DNA from: Sphingobacteriaceae bacterium
GTDB taxonomy: Bacteria > Bacteroidota > Bacteroidia > Sphingobacteriales > Sphingobacteriaceae
Assembly: GCA_947458875.1 (NCBI GenBank)
Contig: CANGZD010000011.1
Coordinates: forward strand, 1 to 41,977
Reading direction: 5' to 3'
Length of the DNA: 41,977 nucleotides
The number at the start of each line of letters is the position of its first letter. The first letter of the stretch is position 1. Under the pieces are notes generated by a model, which worked only from the letters and a program-made list of their open reading frames with translations, searched no databases and was not told the origin of the DNA. Both the position numbers and the translations under genes were made by a program. Below are positions 1 through 9,006 of the stretch, in pieces.

Positions 1-10
1 GCGGCTCTAG

Positions 11-34
11 ACAAATAAATTCGGATTTATTTGT
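11..34. terminator. Perfect 10-bp stem-loop downstream of tRNA-Ser
   Basis: ACAAATAAAT and ATTTATTTGT pair perfectly around a TCGG tetraloop. It lies just past the 3' end of the minus-strand tRNA-Ser. On the plus strand it is followed by TTTTGAT, so it may instead end a gene left of the window. A clean T-tract is missing on the minus side, so the direction is uncertain. Confidence 0.5.
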
Positions 35-39
35 TTTGA

Positions 40-129
<90 letters not shown>

Positions 130-154
130 ATTGTTTTTTCCCTAACAGGGAGTG

Positions 155-183
155 CAAATATAGCAATTCGGTGAAGCCTTCAA
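155..183 (-). promoter_or_regulatory. Bacteroidota-type promoter of tRNA-Ser
   Basis: On the minus strand a TATATTTG box (155-162) matches the TAnnTTTG -7 consensus. A TTTG -33 element lies 18 nt upstream. Transcription would start about 20 nt before the tRNA, in the gap after pgpH, so the tRNA need not depend on read-through. Confidence 0.6.
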
Positions 184-191
184 AAATAATT

Positions 192-2270
192 TTACTTCTC
201 TAAATTGTAGGTAATCCTGACGTGGTAAATACCCATCAGCATCGTTTTAAATATTTGCTTAATTACCTGAATGTCTTTAAGAGTGATGTTACTATCTATT
301 AGCTGATTTTGATCTAATTTATAATCAATGATACGTTCTACCAGATCATTGATACTGGCTTCATCAGGATTTTTAAGACTTCTGGAAGCTGCTTCTACCG
401 AATCGGCAAGCATGAGCACTGCAGTTTCTTTAGAAAAAGGAATCGGTCCCGGATACCGGAATACTTTCTCATCCAACATTTTTTTGGGCGAATTTTTTAA
501 GAAAGATTGATAAAAATAATCGACTCGAGTATTGCCATGATGTGTTCTGATGAAATCGATTAATAATTCAGGAATACGATTCTTTCTGGCAATTTCTACC
601 CCTCTGTAAACGTGCTGAATAATGATCTGAGCACTTTTTTCGTATGGCAGCCTATCATGTGGATTAGTACCTGTATTTTGATTCTCGATAAAATACTGAG
701 GATTTTCCATTTTTCCGATATCATGATAAAGTGCCCCTGCACGAACCAGCAGGGCATTGCCACCAATTTTATAAATCGCAGATTCGGCCAAATTGGCTAC
801 TTGCATAGAATGCTGAAAAGTGCCAGGAGCTTTAAAGGCCAGATCTCTCAACAGCGGAGAATTGGTATTGCTTAACTCCATTAAGGTAATTTCGGAAGTG
901 ATACCAAATAATTTTTCGAATCCGTATATTAAAGGATAAGCCAATAAAGTAATAATCACACTGAAAGCAAAAGGGATAAAATTGGTCCAATCGATCTTAT
1001 AGAAAGAAGCATCTTTAATAAGTAAGATCCCCAGATACGCTACCGCATAACTTACAAATATGAGAATGGCAGAAATAAGGAACTGCTCTCTTTTTACCAA
1101 TTTTTTGATGCTGTAAATGGCCGTCATCCCTGCAGTTATTTGCAGAAAAGCAAACTCAAAACTGTTTGGCACCAAAAAGGAAGCAATCAATACCACCAAT
1201 AAATGGATGTTGAGCGCCAGTCGGGTATCAAATAAAATTCGGATAATGATGGGCACAATACAATAAGGAATAAAATATAAGCTAGGGATATTCAACTTAA
1301 TAGCCCACGATAATATGGCTAACATGCCACAAATGACCATTAAAATTAAAGCCAGCTTACGATGATCTTGAAAGATGTCTTTCCTGAACAAATCGAGGAA
1401 AAACATGAGCAAGGCAATTACGAGTGAAACGATGAAAAACTGCCCCAGGAAAAGCCATTGCCTGTTTGCCCTCAACAAGGGATCACCTTCAAAAGCAATT
1501 CTCAGAGATTCGAGTTTTTGGAAACTTTCTGCATTGATCACATCTCCATCAGCTATAATTAATTCTCCTTTTTGAACCATACCTGAGTATGGACTGATAA
1601 CTTGGCGAGCTTCTTTCTCTATTTTTTTTGTTAAACGCTCATCGGGCGAGTAATTCACCCGTAAATGAGACTCCAAAATCTTAAATAGCGCATTTCTATT
1701 GGCTATATTAGCCCTATTCAAGGCCTCTAGGATGTAGTTTTTTGCCGAAACCAAGTCAAAAACTTCGGCAGTATTCCTTTGCTCTGCAAACTGATCTCTT
1801 AAAAGAATGAAATTATAATCGGTCTCAAATCGTTGATAGCGCTTATTAGGCTCGATAATACCCCTACCATAAAGCTCCATTAGTAAATTTTTGGCAAACA
1901 AATAATCTGCTTGTTTTTGTTTCGAAGAGAGATCGGGAGCAGTATATCCTTGCTGGAAGTCTGCATCAAAGGATCTTAGCGCCACTAACTCAACATCTGG
2001 ATTAAGTCTATAGACCGGCTTAATCGTTTTAAGTACTTCCAGCTGATCTTTTTCAAGCTGTTCAGGGGTTTTTTGTATGGCAAATTCAAATGGAGAAATC
2101 AGATCAGACTGGGTCCAGACTTTCCCCTTTTCGTATTCGAATTTAAATCGAGCCTGTTTAGGAAGAATGAAACAGATAAACAGAATTGCGGTCAGAATCA
2201 TCAAATATTTGATGAAAAGCTGATTATCTCCGGGATTTTGATCGTAAAAGCGCTTCTTTTTTCTTGCCAA
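192..2270 (-). CDS. pgpH: 7TM-HD domain phosphohydrolase, probable cyclic-di-AMP phosphodiesterase PgpH
   Basis: The 692-residue membrane protein has the PgpH/YqfF layout. There is one N-terminal membrane helix (about 21-38), a long extracytoplasmic 7TMR-HDED region (about 60-270), a cluster of hydrophobic helices (about 275-460) and a cytoplasmic HD domain (about 475-645). The HD signature YHDIGK is at 515-520, preceded by FQHSMQVANLAE and followed by RTHHGNTR. Known family members hydrolyse c-di-AMP to pApA and so affect potassium and osmotic balance and cell wall state; that role is inferred here by family. Translation is drawn from a TTG codon (2268-2270) because no in-frame ATG precedes the first helix. 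It is transcribed away from atoB. Confidence 0.9.
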   Translation of the reverse strand: MARKKKRFYDQNPGDNQLFIKYLMILTAILFICFILPKQARFKFEYEKGKVWTQSDLISPFEFAIQKTPEQLEKDQLEVLKTIKPVYRLNPDVELVALRSFDADFQQGYTAPDLSSKQKQADYLFAKNLLMELYGRGIIEPNKRYQRFETDYNFILLRDQFAEQRNTAEVFDLVSAKNYILEALNRANIANRNALFKILESHLRVNYSPDERLTKKIEKEARQVISPYSGMVQKGELIIADGDVINAESFQKLESLRIAFEGDPLLRANRQWLFLGQFFIVSLVIALLMFFLDLFRKDIFQDHRKLALILMVICGMLAILSWAIKLNIPSLYFIPYCIVPIIIRILFDTRLALNIHLLVVLIASFLVPNSFEFAFLQITAGMTAIYSIKKLVKREQFLISAILIFVSYAVAYLGILLIKDASFYKIDWTNFIPFAFSVIITLLAYPLIYGFEKLFGITSEITLMELSNTNSPLLRDLAFKAPGTFQHSMQVANLAESAIYKIGGNALLVRAGALYHDIGKMENPQYFIENQNTGTNPHDRLPYEKSAQIIIQHVYRGVEIARKNRIPELLIDFIRTHHGNTRVDYFYQSFLKNSPKKMLDEKVFRYPGPIPFSKETAVLMLADSVEAASRSLKNPDEASINDLVERIIDYKLDQNQLIDSNITLKDIQVIKQIFKTMLMGIYHVRITYNLEK

Positions 2271-2433
2271 GGCCTAAGGAATAAAATCAAATTTAATGAA
2301 ATATTGTAAAGGCTTGATGGACGAACTAAAAATCCATGTAGGGAGACAAAAAAGACATTCAGCTTATTTTTCAGTTTCTGCATTTTAGCCGAAAATCCTA
2401 ACTTGCGGACATACAAAATATGATTAATTAGCT

Positions 2434-3612
2434 ATGAAAGAAGTTGTAATTGTTGCTGCAGTAAGAACCCCCATTGGAAGCTTTGGAGGCAGTTTATCTT
2501 CCTTTTCAGCCTCACAATTGGGTGCTATTGCCATCAAGGGGGCCATTGAGAAAGCAGGCATCGAACCACAGCAGGTTCAGGAAGTTTATATGGGGAATGT
2601 ATTATCGGCCAATGTGGGTCAGGCACCAGCTACTCAAGCTGCAAAATTTGCCGGATTGCCAGATCTACCAGCTACTACCATCAATAAAGTTTGCGCATCG
2701 GGTACCAAGGCCATTATGTTGGCTGCACAGAGTATCGGCATGGGCGATAATGATATTGTTGTTGCCGGTGGCATGGAAAGCATGAGTAATGTTCCTTATT
2801 ACCTCGATAAAGCGAGAAATGGTTATCGTTTAGGTAATGGCGAGCTGATTGATGGCTTAGTGAAAGACGGCTTGTGGGATGTTTACAACAATTATCACAT
2901 GGGTAGTGCGGCAGAGCTTTGTGCAGCTACCTGCAAAATTAGCCGTGAAGATCAGGATGCTTATGCCATAGAGTCTTATACAAGAGCACATCGGGCACAA
3001 GCTGAAGGAAAATTCAACAACGAAATCATTCCGGTTGAAATTAAAGACCGCAAGGGCGAAGTCTCCTATTTTACCGAGGATGAGGATGCAAAAAATGTGA
3101 AGTTTGATAAAATACCAAGCCTTAAACCAGTTTTCAAAAAAGAAGGCACTGTAACAGCTGCCAATGCCTCTACCCTAAACGATGGAGCAGCTGCATTGGT
3201 TTTAATGAGTAAAGAGAAGGCCGATCAATTAGGAATTAAACCATTAGCGAGAATTTTGGCTTATGCCGATGCTCAACAAGCACCAGAATGGTTCACCACT
3301 TCCCCATCTAAAGCGATTCCTCTTGCTTTAACGAAAGCTCAACTGAAAGTGGAGGATGTCGATTTCTTTGAAATTAATGAAGCATTTTCTGTGGTTTCTT
3401 TAGCCAATAATCAGGAAATGAAACTAGATGCGACTAAAGTGAATGTCAATGGTGGTGCGGTAGCCATCGGACACCCGCTAGGTGCATCAGGAGCACGTAT
3501 CGTTGTCACCTTAATCAATGTACTTCAGCAAAATAAGGGAAAAATCGGTGTAGCCGGCATTTGCAATGGCGGTGGCGGTGCCAGTGCCCTAGTCATCGAG
3601 CGACTCAACTAA
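2434..3612 (+). CDS. atoB: Acetyl-CoA C-acetyltransferase (thiolase)
   Basis: A 392-residue thiolase of the usual biosynthetic/degradative length. The nucleophilic Cys87 sits in NKVCASGTKA. NEAFSVVS is present, His347 lies in AIGHPLGASGAR and Cys377 in GICNGGGG, so all catalytic residues are in place. It condenses two acetyl-CoA to acetoacetyl-CoA or runs the reverse thiolysis, in the cytosol. It stands alone: pgpH is divergent and a strong terminator follows its stop codon, so pathway context (short-chain fatty-acid or ketone use, or polyketide precursors) cannot be read from its neighbours. The ATG start gives an intact N-terminal beta strand (KEVVIVAAVRTPIG). Confidence 0.94.
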   Translation: MKEVVIVAAVRTPIGSFGGSLSSFSASQLGAIAIKGAIEKAGIEPQQVQEVYMGNVLSANVGQAPATQAAKFAGLPDLPATTINKVCASGTKAIMLAAQSIGMGDNDIVVAGGMESMSNVPYYLDKARNGYRLGNGELIDGLVKDGLWDVYNNYHMGSAAELCAATCKISREDQDAYAIESYTRAHRAQAEGKFNNEIIPVEIKDRKGEVSYFTEDEDAKNVKFDKIPSLKPVFKKEGTVTAANASTLNDGAAALVLMSKEKADQLGIKPLARILAYADAQQAPEWFTTSPSKAIPLALTKAQLKVEDVDFFEINEAFSVVSLANNQEMKLDATKVNVNGGAVAIGHPLGASGARIVVTLINVLQQNKGKIGVAGICNGGGGASALVIERLN

Positions 3613-3632
3613 TTACCCCTGCTATGAATTAG

Positions 3633-3664
3633 ACCCCGGCCCACTCAGGCTGGGGTTTTTTATT
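3633..3664 (+). terminator. Rho-independent terminator after atoB
   Basis: CCCCGGCC (3634-3641) pairs with GGCTGGGG (3648-3655) with one G-T wobble and a 6-nt loop. TTTTTTATTT follows. It lies 20 nt after the atoB stop. Confidence 0.85.
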
Positions 3665-3784
3665 TAAAAATTATCAGATTACTATGTTTTAGTTTAGATA
3701 TTGTTTACTTTGGAATGCTTCTTTTTGGATGAATAATTCCGAATTAAAATTGAACTAATCGCATAAAAGACTAAAAAAATTCAA

Positions 3785-5965
3785 ATGAAAAAAATCACCC
3801 TATTATTCATTTTGATCAGCTCTGCTGTATTTGCTCAAACTAAAAAAGAATATACCCTCGAAGATATCTTCAAGAAGGGTACATTCAGTACCAGGAGTGT
3901 CCGCGGACTTCGCTCCATGCAAGACGGTAAAACTTATGTATCTATCGAAACAGATGAGCAAACCAAACTAAGATATGTTGCTAAGAATAATTTTAGTGAT
4001 GGCAAATTAAACACCATACTTTACCGTGAAAGTGATCTGATATTTAATGGAGATACCTTACCGGTGAGTACTGATTTCAGTAATGATGAAACAAAAGTAT
4101 TGATTGCCATTGATCAGGAGGCACTATATCGCAGATCTTTCAAGGCCAATTATTTTGTTTTCGACCTGAAGACCAAAAAGATTACTCAGGTTTCTGAAAA
4201 TGGTAAGCAGTTATTCGCCAGCTTTTCGCCCGATGGCACTAAGGTGGCATTTGTACGAGAAAATAATTTGTTCATAAAGGACCTACTAACCGGCACTGAA
4301 ACTCAAATTACCCGTGATGGCAAGAGCAACCAAATCATCAATGGCCAATCAGATTGGGTTTATGAAGAAGAATTTTCATTTGCACAGGCATTTTTCTGGA
4401 GCCCGGATGGTAAAAAAATTGCTTATTATAAGTTTGATGAATCAGCAGTGCCAGAATTTTCCATGACGCTTTTTCAGGGCCTCTACCCTGCCGAATATCG
4501 TTATAAATACCCCAAAGCAGGTGAAAAAAACTCAATAGTAAGTATTCAAATTTATCAACTGGATAACCAGGAAAGTAAAGAAGTTGAAATAGGAAATCAA
4601 AAAGATCAATACATTCCTCGTATCCGCTGGACAGCAGATCCCAACACCCTTTGCGTGTTGCGTATGAACCGTCACCAAAACAAACTGGATTACCTGCTTG
4701 CAGATGCAGCTTCGGGCAAAACCCGTGTGATGATGACCGAAGAGGATAAATATTACATCGATATCGAGAAAGAACAACTGACTTTCCTGGCTAATGGCAA
4801 GCAGTTTATCAATGTGAGTGAGCGTGATGGATTTAACCATATCTACCTCTACGACATGAATGGTAAAGTGTTAAAGCAGATCACAAAAGGTCCCTGGGAA
4901 GTAAGCGACATTTATGGCATAGATCAGAAAAAAGGGTGCATCTATTACCAATCTACCGAGCCCTCACCCTCACAGCGTGACGTGTACGCCATCGGCTTAA
5001 ATGGCAATGGCAAACGGAAGATCAACACCGTGAGCGGTACCAACTCGGCCAGCTTTAGCAGCGATTTTAGTTATTATATATTAAGCAACAGCAACTCCAA
5101 ATCGCCTTTATTCGTTAGTCTGCACGGCAGCGACGGCAAACTGATCCGGGTGTTGGAAGACAATGCCAAAGCAAAGGCCAGAATTGCCGAATACCAACTT
5201 AGCCCGACTGAATTCTTTAGCTTCACCACTTCAGAAGGCGTTAGTCTGAACGGCTACATGATCAAACCGGCCAACTTCGATCCGAATAAAAAATATCCGG
5301 TTTTCATGTATGTTTACGGAGGTCCGGGTAGCCAAAACGTAGCCGATAGTTGGGGCAGTGGCAGAAATATGTGGTTCAACTACCTGGCACAAAAAGGGTA
5401 TATCATAGCCTGTGTTGACAACCGTGGAACAGGTGCAAGGGGTGCTGAATTTAAGAAAATGACTTACTTAAATTTGGGTAAATATGAAACTATCGACCAA
5501 ATTGAAGCAGCCAAATGGTTTGCCAAACAACCTTATGTAGATGGAAACCGAATTGGTATCTGGGGATGGAGCTATGGAGGCTACATGTCATCTTTATGTA
5601 TTACCAAAGGTGCTGATGTATTCAAACTGGCCATCGCGGTAGCACCGGTTACTACTTGGAGATATTATGACAGCATTTATACCGAGCGTTACTTAAGAAC
5701 CCCGCAAGAAAATGCGCTGGGATATGATGAGAATTCACCTATCAACTTTGCCGATAAGCTGAGAGGTAAATTCCTCTTGATACACGGTACAGCGGATGAT
5801 AATGTTCATTTTCAAAACAGTGTGATGTTCTCTGAGGCCCTAATTCAAGCCAATAAAGATTTTGAACAAGCCTACTATCCTAATAAAAATCACGGTATTG
5901 CTGGTGGCAATACCACCCTTCAGCTATATCGAAAAATGACTGATTTCATCTTAAACAACTTATAA
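3785..5965 (+). CDS. Dipeptidyl peptidase IV (S9 family prolyl peptidase), exported
   Basis: The 726-residue S9B peptidase starts with a signal peptide (MKKITLLFILISSAVFAQ). An N-terminal beta-propeller of about 460 residues with the DWVYEEE double-Glu motif is the hallmark of DPP-IV: these acids hold the free amino terminus of the substrate. The C-terminal alpha/beta hydrolase has Ser596 (GWSYGGY), Asp671 (HGTADDN) and His703 (KNHGI). It cleaves Xaa-Pro or Xaa-Ala dipeptides from peptide N-termini, most likely in the periplasm. The POT transporter gene starts 24 nt downstream, so the pair reads as a make-and-import dipeptide module. Its promoter is probably in the 170-bp gap after the atoB terminator, though no clean consensus is visible. 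Confidence 0.93.
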   Translation: MKKITLLFILISSAVFAQTKKEYTLEDIFKKGTFSTRSVRGLRSMQDGKTYVSIETDEQTKLRYVAKNNFSDGKLNTILYRESDLIFNGDTLPVSTDFSNDETKVLIAIDQEALYRRSFKANYFVFDLKTKKITQVSENGKQLFASFSPDGTKVAFVRENNLFIKDLLTGTETQITRDGKSNQIINGQSDWVYEEEFSFAQAFFWSPDGKKIAYYKFDESAVPEFSMTLFQGLYPAEYRYKYPKAGEKNSIVSIQIYQLDNQESKEVEIGNQKDQYIPRIRWTADPNTLCVLRMNRHQNKLDYLLADAASGKTRVMMTEEDKYYIDIEKEQLTFLANGKQFINVSERDGFNHIYLYDMNGKVLKQITKGPWEVSDIYGIDQKKGCIYYQSTEPSPSQRDVYAIGLNGNGKRKINTVSGTNSASFSSDFSYYILSNSNSKSPLFVSLHGSDGKLIRVLEDNAKAKARIAEYQLSPTEFFSFTTSEGVSLNGYMIKPANFDPNKKYPVFMYVYGGPGSQNVADSWGSGRNMWFNYLAQKGYIIACVDNRGTGARGAEFKKMTYLNLGKYETIDQIEAAKWFAKQPYVDGNRIGIWGWSYGGYMSSLCITKGADVFKLAIAVAPVTTWRYYDSIYTERYLRTPQENALGYDENSPINFADKLRGKFLLIHGTADDNVHFQNSVMFSEALIQANKDFEQAYYPNKNHGIAGGNTTLQLYRKMTDFILNNL

Positions 5966-5989
5966 TTCAGCTTAATCAATTCAAAGAAT

Positions 5990-7510
5990 ATGAGCACACA
6001 AAACTCGTCTGCACAACAGGGACATCCGAAAGGCCTGTATGTTTTATTCGCCACCGAAATGTGGGAACGTTTTAGTTATTATGGCATGCGTGCCATCCTG
6101 ATCCTGTTCATGACCAAGGCCCTGCTTTATGATAAAGTACTGGCTTCTAACCTATATGGCAGCTACACCGGCCTTGTATATCTGACCCCATTGGTTGGTG
6201 GTTATATTGCCGATCGCTATTGGGGCAACCAGCGTTCCATCATTACCGGGGGTTTATTGATGGCTTTGGGTCAGTTCATACTGTTTTTCTGCGGCAGCAC
6301 CTACCAAAGTTCACCAGAATTATCCACTGCCCTGTTTTTCGCAGGATTAGGCTTTCTGATTGCAGGAAATGGTTTTTTTAAGCCTAACATCTCTTCGATG
6401 GTGGGTCAGTTGTATGGTGCCGGTGATAAACGCGTGGATGCTGCATACACCATTTTTTACATGGGAATTAATATGGGTGGTGCCCTGGGTCCAATTGTTT
6501 GCGGACTGGTTGGCGATACTGGCAATCCAGCTGATTTCCGCTGGGGATTTATGGCTGCTGGTATCGGAATGTTACTGAGTGTATGGATTTTCAAACAACT
6601 GAAAGACAAATATCTTGTAGATCCGGAAGGTAAAATTTTAGGATTGGTACCCGAAGACAAAAAAGAACTCAAGACCTCTCAGATCCTGGTTTATGCGGCT
6701 TTATTTGCATTTGCTTTGTCAGTTATTGGCTTATTGTATGCCGATGCCCAATTCGGTATCCTCTCCTATTTGCTCGTAATAGCCGTTTTAGCCATCGGCT
6801 TTATGATCATCTCTGATAAAGGCTTATCAGGCATCGAAAAACAAAGAATTTCGGTGATCTTCATCGTTTCTTTCTTTGTGATCTTTTTCTGGAGTGCATT
6901 TGAACAAGCCGGCGCTTCGCTTACCTTCTTTGCCGAAGAGCAAACCCAGCGAGACCTAGGTATTTTCACCGTTCCAGCCAGTCTTTTCCAGTCATTGAAC
7001 TCCATCTTCGTGATCAGTTTTGCTCCGCTGGTGGCCTGGCTTTGGATCAAACTGGGCAACCGCAATGCTGAGCCCTCTTCTCCCACGAAAATGGCTTGGG
7101 GTCTGTTCTTACTAGCTATCGGTTACCTGATCATTGCTTATGGTGTGAAAGGGGTTCAGCCGGGCGTTAAAGTGAGCATGATGTGGCTGATCAGCATGTA
7201 TGCCTTCCATACTTTAGGCGAGCTTTGTCTCTCCCCAATCGGATTATCCTTGGTAAACAAATTAGCTCCATTCCGTTTTGCTTCATTATTAATGGCAGTT
7301 TGGTTCCTGGCTAATGCGGCTGCCAATAAATTTGCCGGTGTATTGAGTGCACTCTACCCCGAAGCGGGTCGTACACCTAATTTCCTGGGCTATCAGATCA
7401 ATGGACTGTACGAATTCTTCATATTTTTTGTAGGGATGGCCGGACTAGCTTCTTTGATCTTGTTTGCGCTTACCCGCTACTTGCAAAAGATGATGCATGG
7501 CGTGCAGTAA
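5990..7510 (+). CDS. Proton-coupled di-/tripeptide transporter, POT/PTR family
   Basis: A 506-residue inner-membrane protein with about 14 hydrophobic segments. The N-terminal ExxERFxYYG proton-coupling motif is present as ATEMWERFSYYGMRA, and the second POT signature as FFKPNISSMVGQLY. Members import di- and tripeptides with protons. It lies 24 nt after the DPP-IV gene and ends in a terminator, so the two probably form one transcript and the transporter likely takes up the dipeptides released. The substrate range is inferred from family, not shown. Confidence 0.93.
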   Translation: MSTQNSSAQQGHPKGLYVLFATEMWERFSYYGMRAILILFMTKALLYDKVLASNLYGSYTGLVYLTPLVGGYIADRYWGNQRSIITGGLLMALGQFILFFCGSTYQSSPELSTALFFAGLGFLIAGNGFFKPNISSMVGQLYGAGDKRVDAAYTIFYMGINMGGALGPIVCGLVGDTGNPADFRWGFMAAGIGMLLSVWIFKQLKDKYLVDPEGKILGLVPEDKKELKTSQILVYAALFAFALSVIGLLYADAQFGILSYLLVIAVLAIGFMIISDKGLSGIEKQRISVIFIVSFFVIFFWSAFEQAGASLTFFAEEQTQRDLGIFTVPASLFQSLNSIFVISFAPLVAWLWIKLGNRNAEPSSPTKMAWGLFLLAIGYLIIAYGVKGVQPGVKVSMMWLISMYAFHTLGELCLSPIGLSLVNKLAPFRFASLLMAVWFLANAAANKFAGVLSALYPEAGRTPNFLGYQINGLYEFFIFFVGMAGLASLILFALTRYLQKMMHGVQ

Positions 7511-7529
7511 GCACAAAGTTTAAAACAGA

Positions 7530-7559
7530 AACCCCTGGACATGGTTCGGGGGTTTTTTG
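7530..7559 (+). terminator. Rho-independent terminator after the DPP-IV/POT operon
   Basis: AACCCCTG (7530-7537) pairs with CGGGGGTT (7547-7554) through one T-G wobble, then a T-run. It closes the two-gene unit 19 nt after the POT stop. Confidence 0.8.
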
Positions 7560-7585
7560 TTATCAGATATTAAAGCCTATTTTTG
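7556..7585 (+). promoter_or_regulatory. Probable promoter of the mannosyltransferase gene
   Basis: TTTG (7556-7559), an 18-nt gap and TATTTTTG (7578-7585) match the Bacteroidota -33/-7 pattern. The start codon is 17 nt downstream, giving a very short leader. The -33 element overlaps the T-tract of the preceding terminator. Confidence 0.5.
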
Positions 7586-7602
7586 AAAATATTTTTAAAA
7601 CC

Positions 7603-8343
7603 GTGAGTTCAGACAGCCTCGTCATCATCCCTACTTATAACGAAAAGGAAAATATAGAGAAGATCATCCGCAAGGTTTTTTCCCTGGATACTCCTTTTCA
7701 TATCCTCATTGTAGACGACGGGTCTCCCGATGGCACGGCTGATATTGTCAAAAACTTGCAAAAAGAATTCCCTGCTCAATTATTTATTGAAGAGCGCAAA
7801 GGCAAGTTGGGCTTGGGAACCGCCTATATCCATGGTTTCAAATGGGCGCTGAAGCATCATTACGATTATATTTTTGAGATGGATGCCGACTTTTCACACA
7901 ACCCGGAAGATTTACCCCGATTGCGTGAAGCCTGCGTTCAGGGTGCCGATCTGGCCATTGGCTCCCGTTACATTAAAGGGGTAAATGTGGTCAACTGGCC
8001 GATGGGCCGGGTGTTAATGTCATACTTTGCTTCGGTATATGTACGCTGCATCACCGGCATCAACATACAAGATGCCACCGCAGGCTTTAAATGCTACCGC
8101 AGCATCGTGCTACAAACCATCCAACTGAATAAAATACAGTTTGTGGGTTATGCTTTCCAAATTGAGATGAAATTCACCGCCATCCAGCATGGCTTTGAGG
8201 TGGTAGAAATTCCTATCATCTTTACCGACCGCACCGAAGGTACTTCTAAAATGAGCCCGCGTATTTTCAGGGAAGCTTTCCTAGGAGTGATCCAGCTGAA
8301 AATAGGCTCTTGGTTCCGGAAATATGCAGAGCCTAAAAGCTAA
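7603..8343 (+). CDS. Polyprenol-monophosphomannose synthase-like glycosyltransferase (GT2)
   Basis: The 246-residue protein is a compact GT-A fold enzyme like dolichol-phosphate mannose synthase. VDDGSPDGTA (Asp38/Asp39) binds the nucleotide sugar. DADFSHNP (Asp94, Asp96) is the metal-binding DxD-like motif, and IGSRY and NIQDATAGFKCYR are typical of the Dpm1 branch. No C-terminal membrane domain is present, so it acts as a soluble or peripheral enzyme. It would move mannose or another hexose from a nucleotide sugar onto a lipid phosphate for protein or glycan decoration; the exact donor is not visible. Start is GTG at 7603, just upstream of the first beta strand. It converges on the LamG genes with 3 nt between stops. 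Confidence 0.86.
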   Translation: MSSDSLVIIPTYNEKENIEKIIRKVFSLDTPFHILIVDDGSPDGTADIVKNLQKEFPAQLFIEERKGKLGLGTAYIHGFKWALKHHYDYIFEMDADFSHNPEDLPRLREACVQGADLAIGSRYIKGVNVVNWPMGRVLMSYFASVYVRCITGINIQDATAGFKCYRSIVLQTIQLNKIQFVGYAFQIEMKFTAIQHGFEVVEIPIIFTDRTEGTSKMSPRIFREAFLGVIQLKIGSWFRKYAEPKS

Positions 8344-8346
8344 AGC

Positions 8347-8994
8347 TTATTTTAATTGATAAATAGCTTGTATTTCTGTATCTGTCAAAACCCGATTATA
8401 CAAAAAGATTTCATCCAAAGCCCCGGCCCAGTACATTCCGTTGTAAAAGCCCAAAGTTAATTGTGAAGTAAATCCGTTAATACTTCCAGGGTGATTCTGG
8501 GTAGCCACCCATTGGCCATTGATATAAATTTTGATATTGGTACCATCATAGGTACCCACCACATGCGTCCATTCGCCCGAAATCAAAGTATTAGATGTAA
8601 CAGCGTTGGTAACTGGATTGATAATGATGAAATTTATTTTACCCGATGCAGTAGCCGCAGCAAAACTATTGCTATTCAAAAAGTATTTAAGTGCACCATT
8701 CTCATTGGTTTTTACCCAACAAGCCAATGATATCTTCGATTGATTTTGAGGATTTACAGCATTAAACTCTACTAGCTGATCTACCCCATCAAATTGTACT
8801 GCTTTACCTTTTTTACCTGTTATATAGGTCATTTTAGCGGTTCCGGATTGGGCGTAGCCTTGTTGATCCAGCAAATTATCATCAAAATTAAAATAAGAGA
8901 CTAAGCCATCCTTTGGATAGCTTTCCGACATATTTTTTTTACAGGCAGTTAGGCTAATTAGCGATATAGCTAAGCAATAAATGAGCGTTTTCAT
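8347..8994 (-). CDS. LamG/concanavalin-like domain lipoprotein
   Basis: The 215-residue protein begins with a lipoprotein signal whose lipobox LTAC places the lipidated Cys at about residue 18, followed by KKN. The rest is one LamG-like jelly roll: SYFNFDDNLLDQ at the start, CWVKT and GEWTHVVGTYDGTNIKIYINGQ in the middle, YWAGALDEIFLYNRVLT near the end. Such domains bind sugars or proteins at the surface; the ligand is unknown. It lies 12 nt downstream of a clear paralogue (9007-9678) on the same strand, so the two are probably cotranscribed and arose by tandem duplication. Confidence 0.83.
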   Translation of the reverse strand: MKTLIYCLAISLISLTACKKNMSESYPKDGLVSYFNFDDNLLDQQGYAQSGTAKMTYITGKKGKAVQFDGVDQLVEFNAVNPQNQSKISLACWVKTNENGALKYFLNSNSFAAATASGKINFIIINPVTNAVTSNTLISGEWTHVVGTYDGTNIKIYINGQWVATQNHPGSINGFTSQLTLGFYNGMYWAGALDEIFLYNRVLTDTEIQAIYQLK

Positions 8995-9006
8995 GGCAAA
9001 TGTGTA

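Noticed and set aside
8335-8358. Hairpin AAGCT-AA-AGCTT between convergent stops as a terminator
   Set aside because: The stem is only 5 bp and AT-rich; too weak to call.
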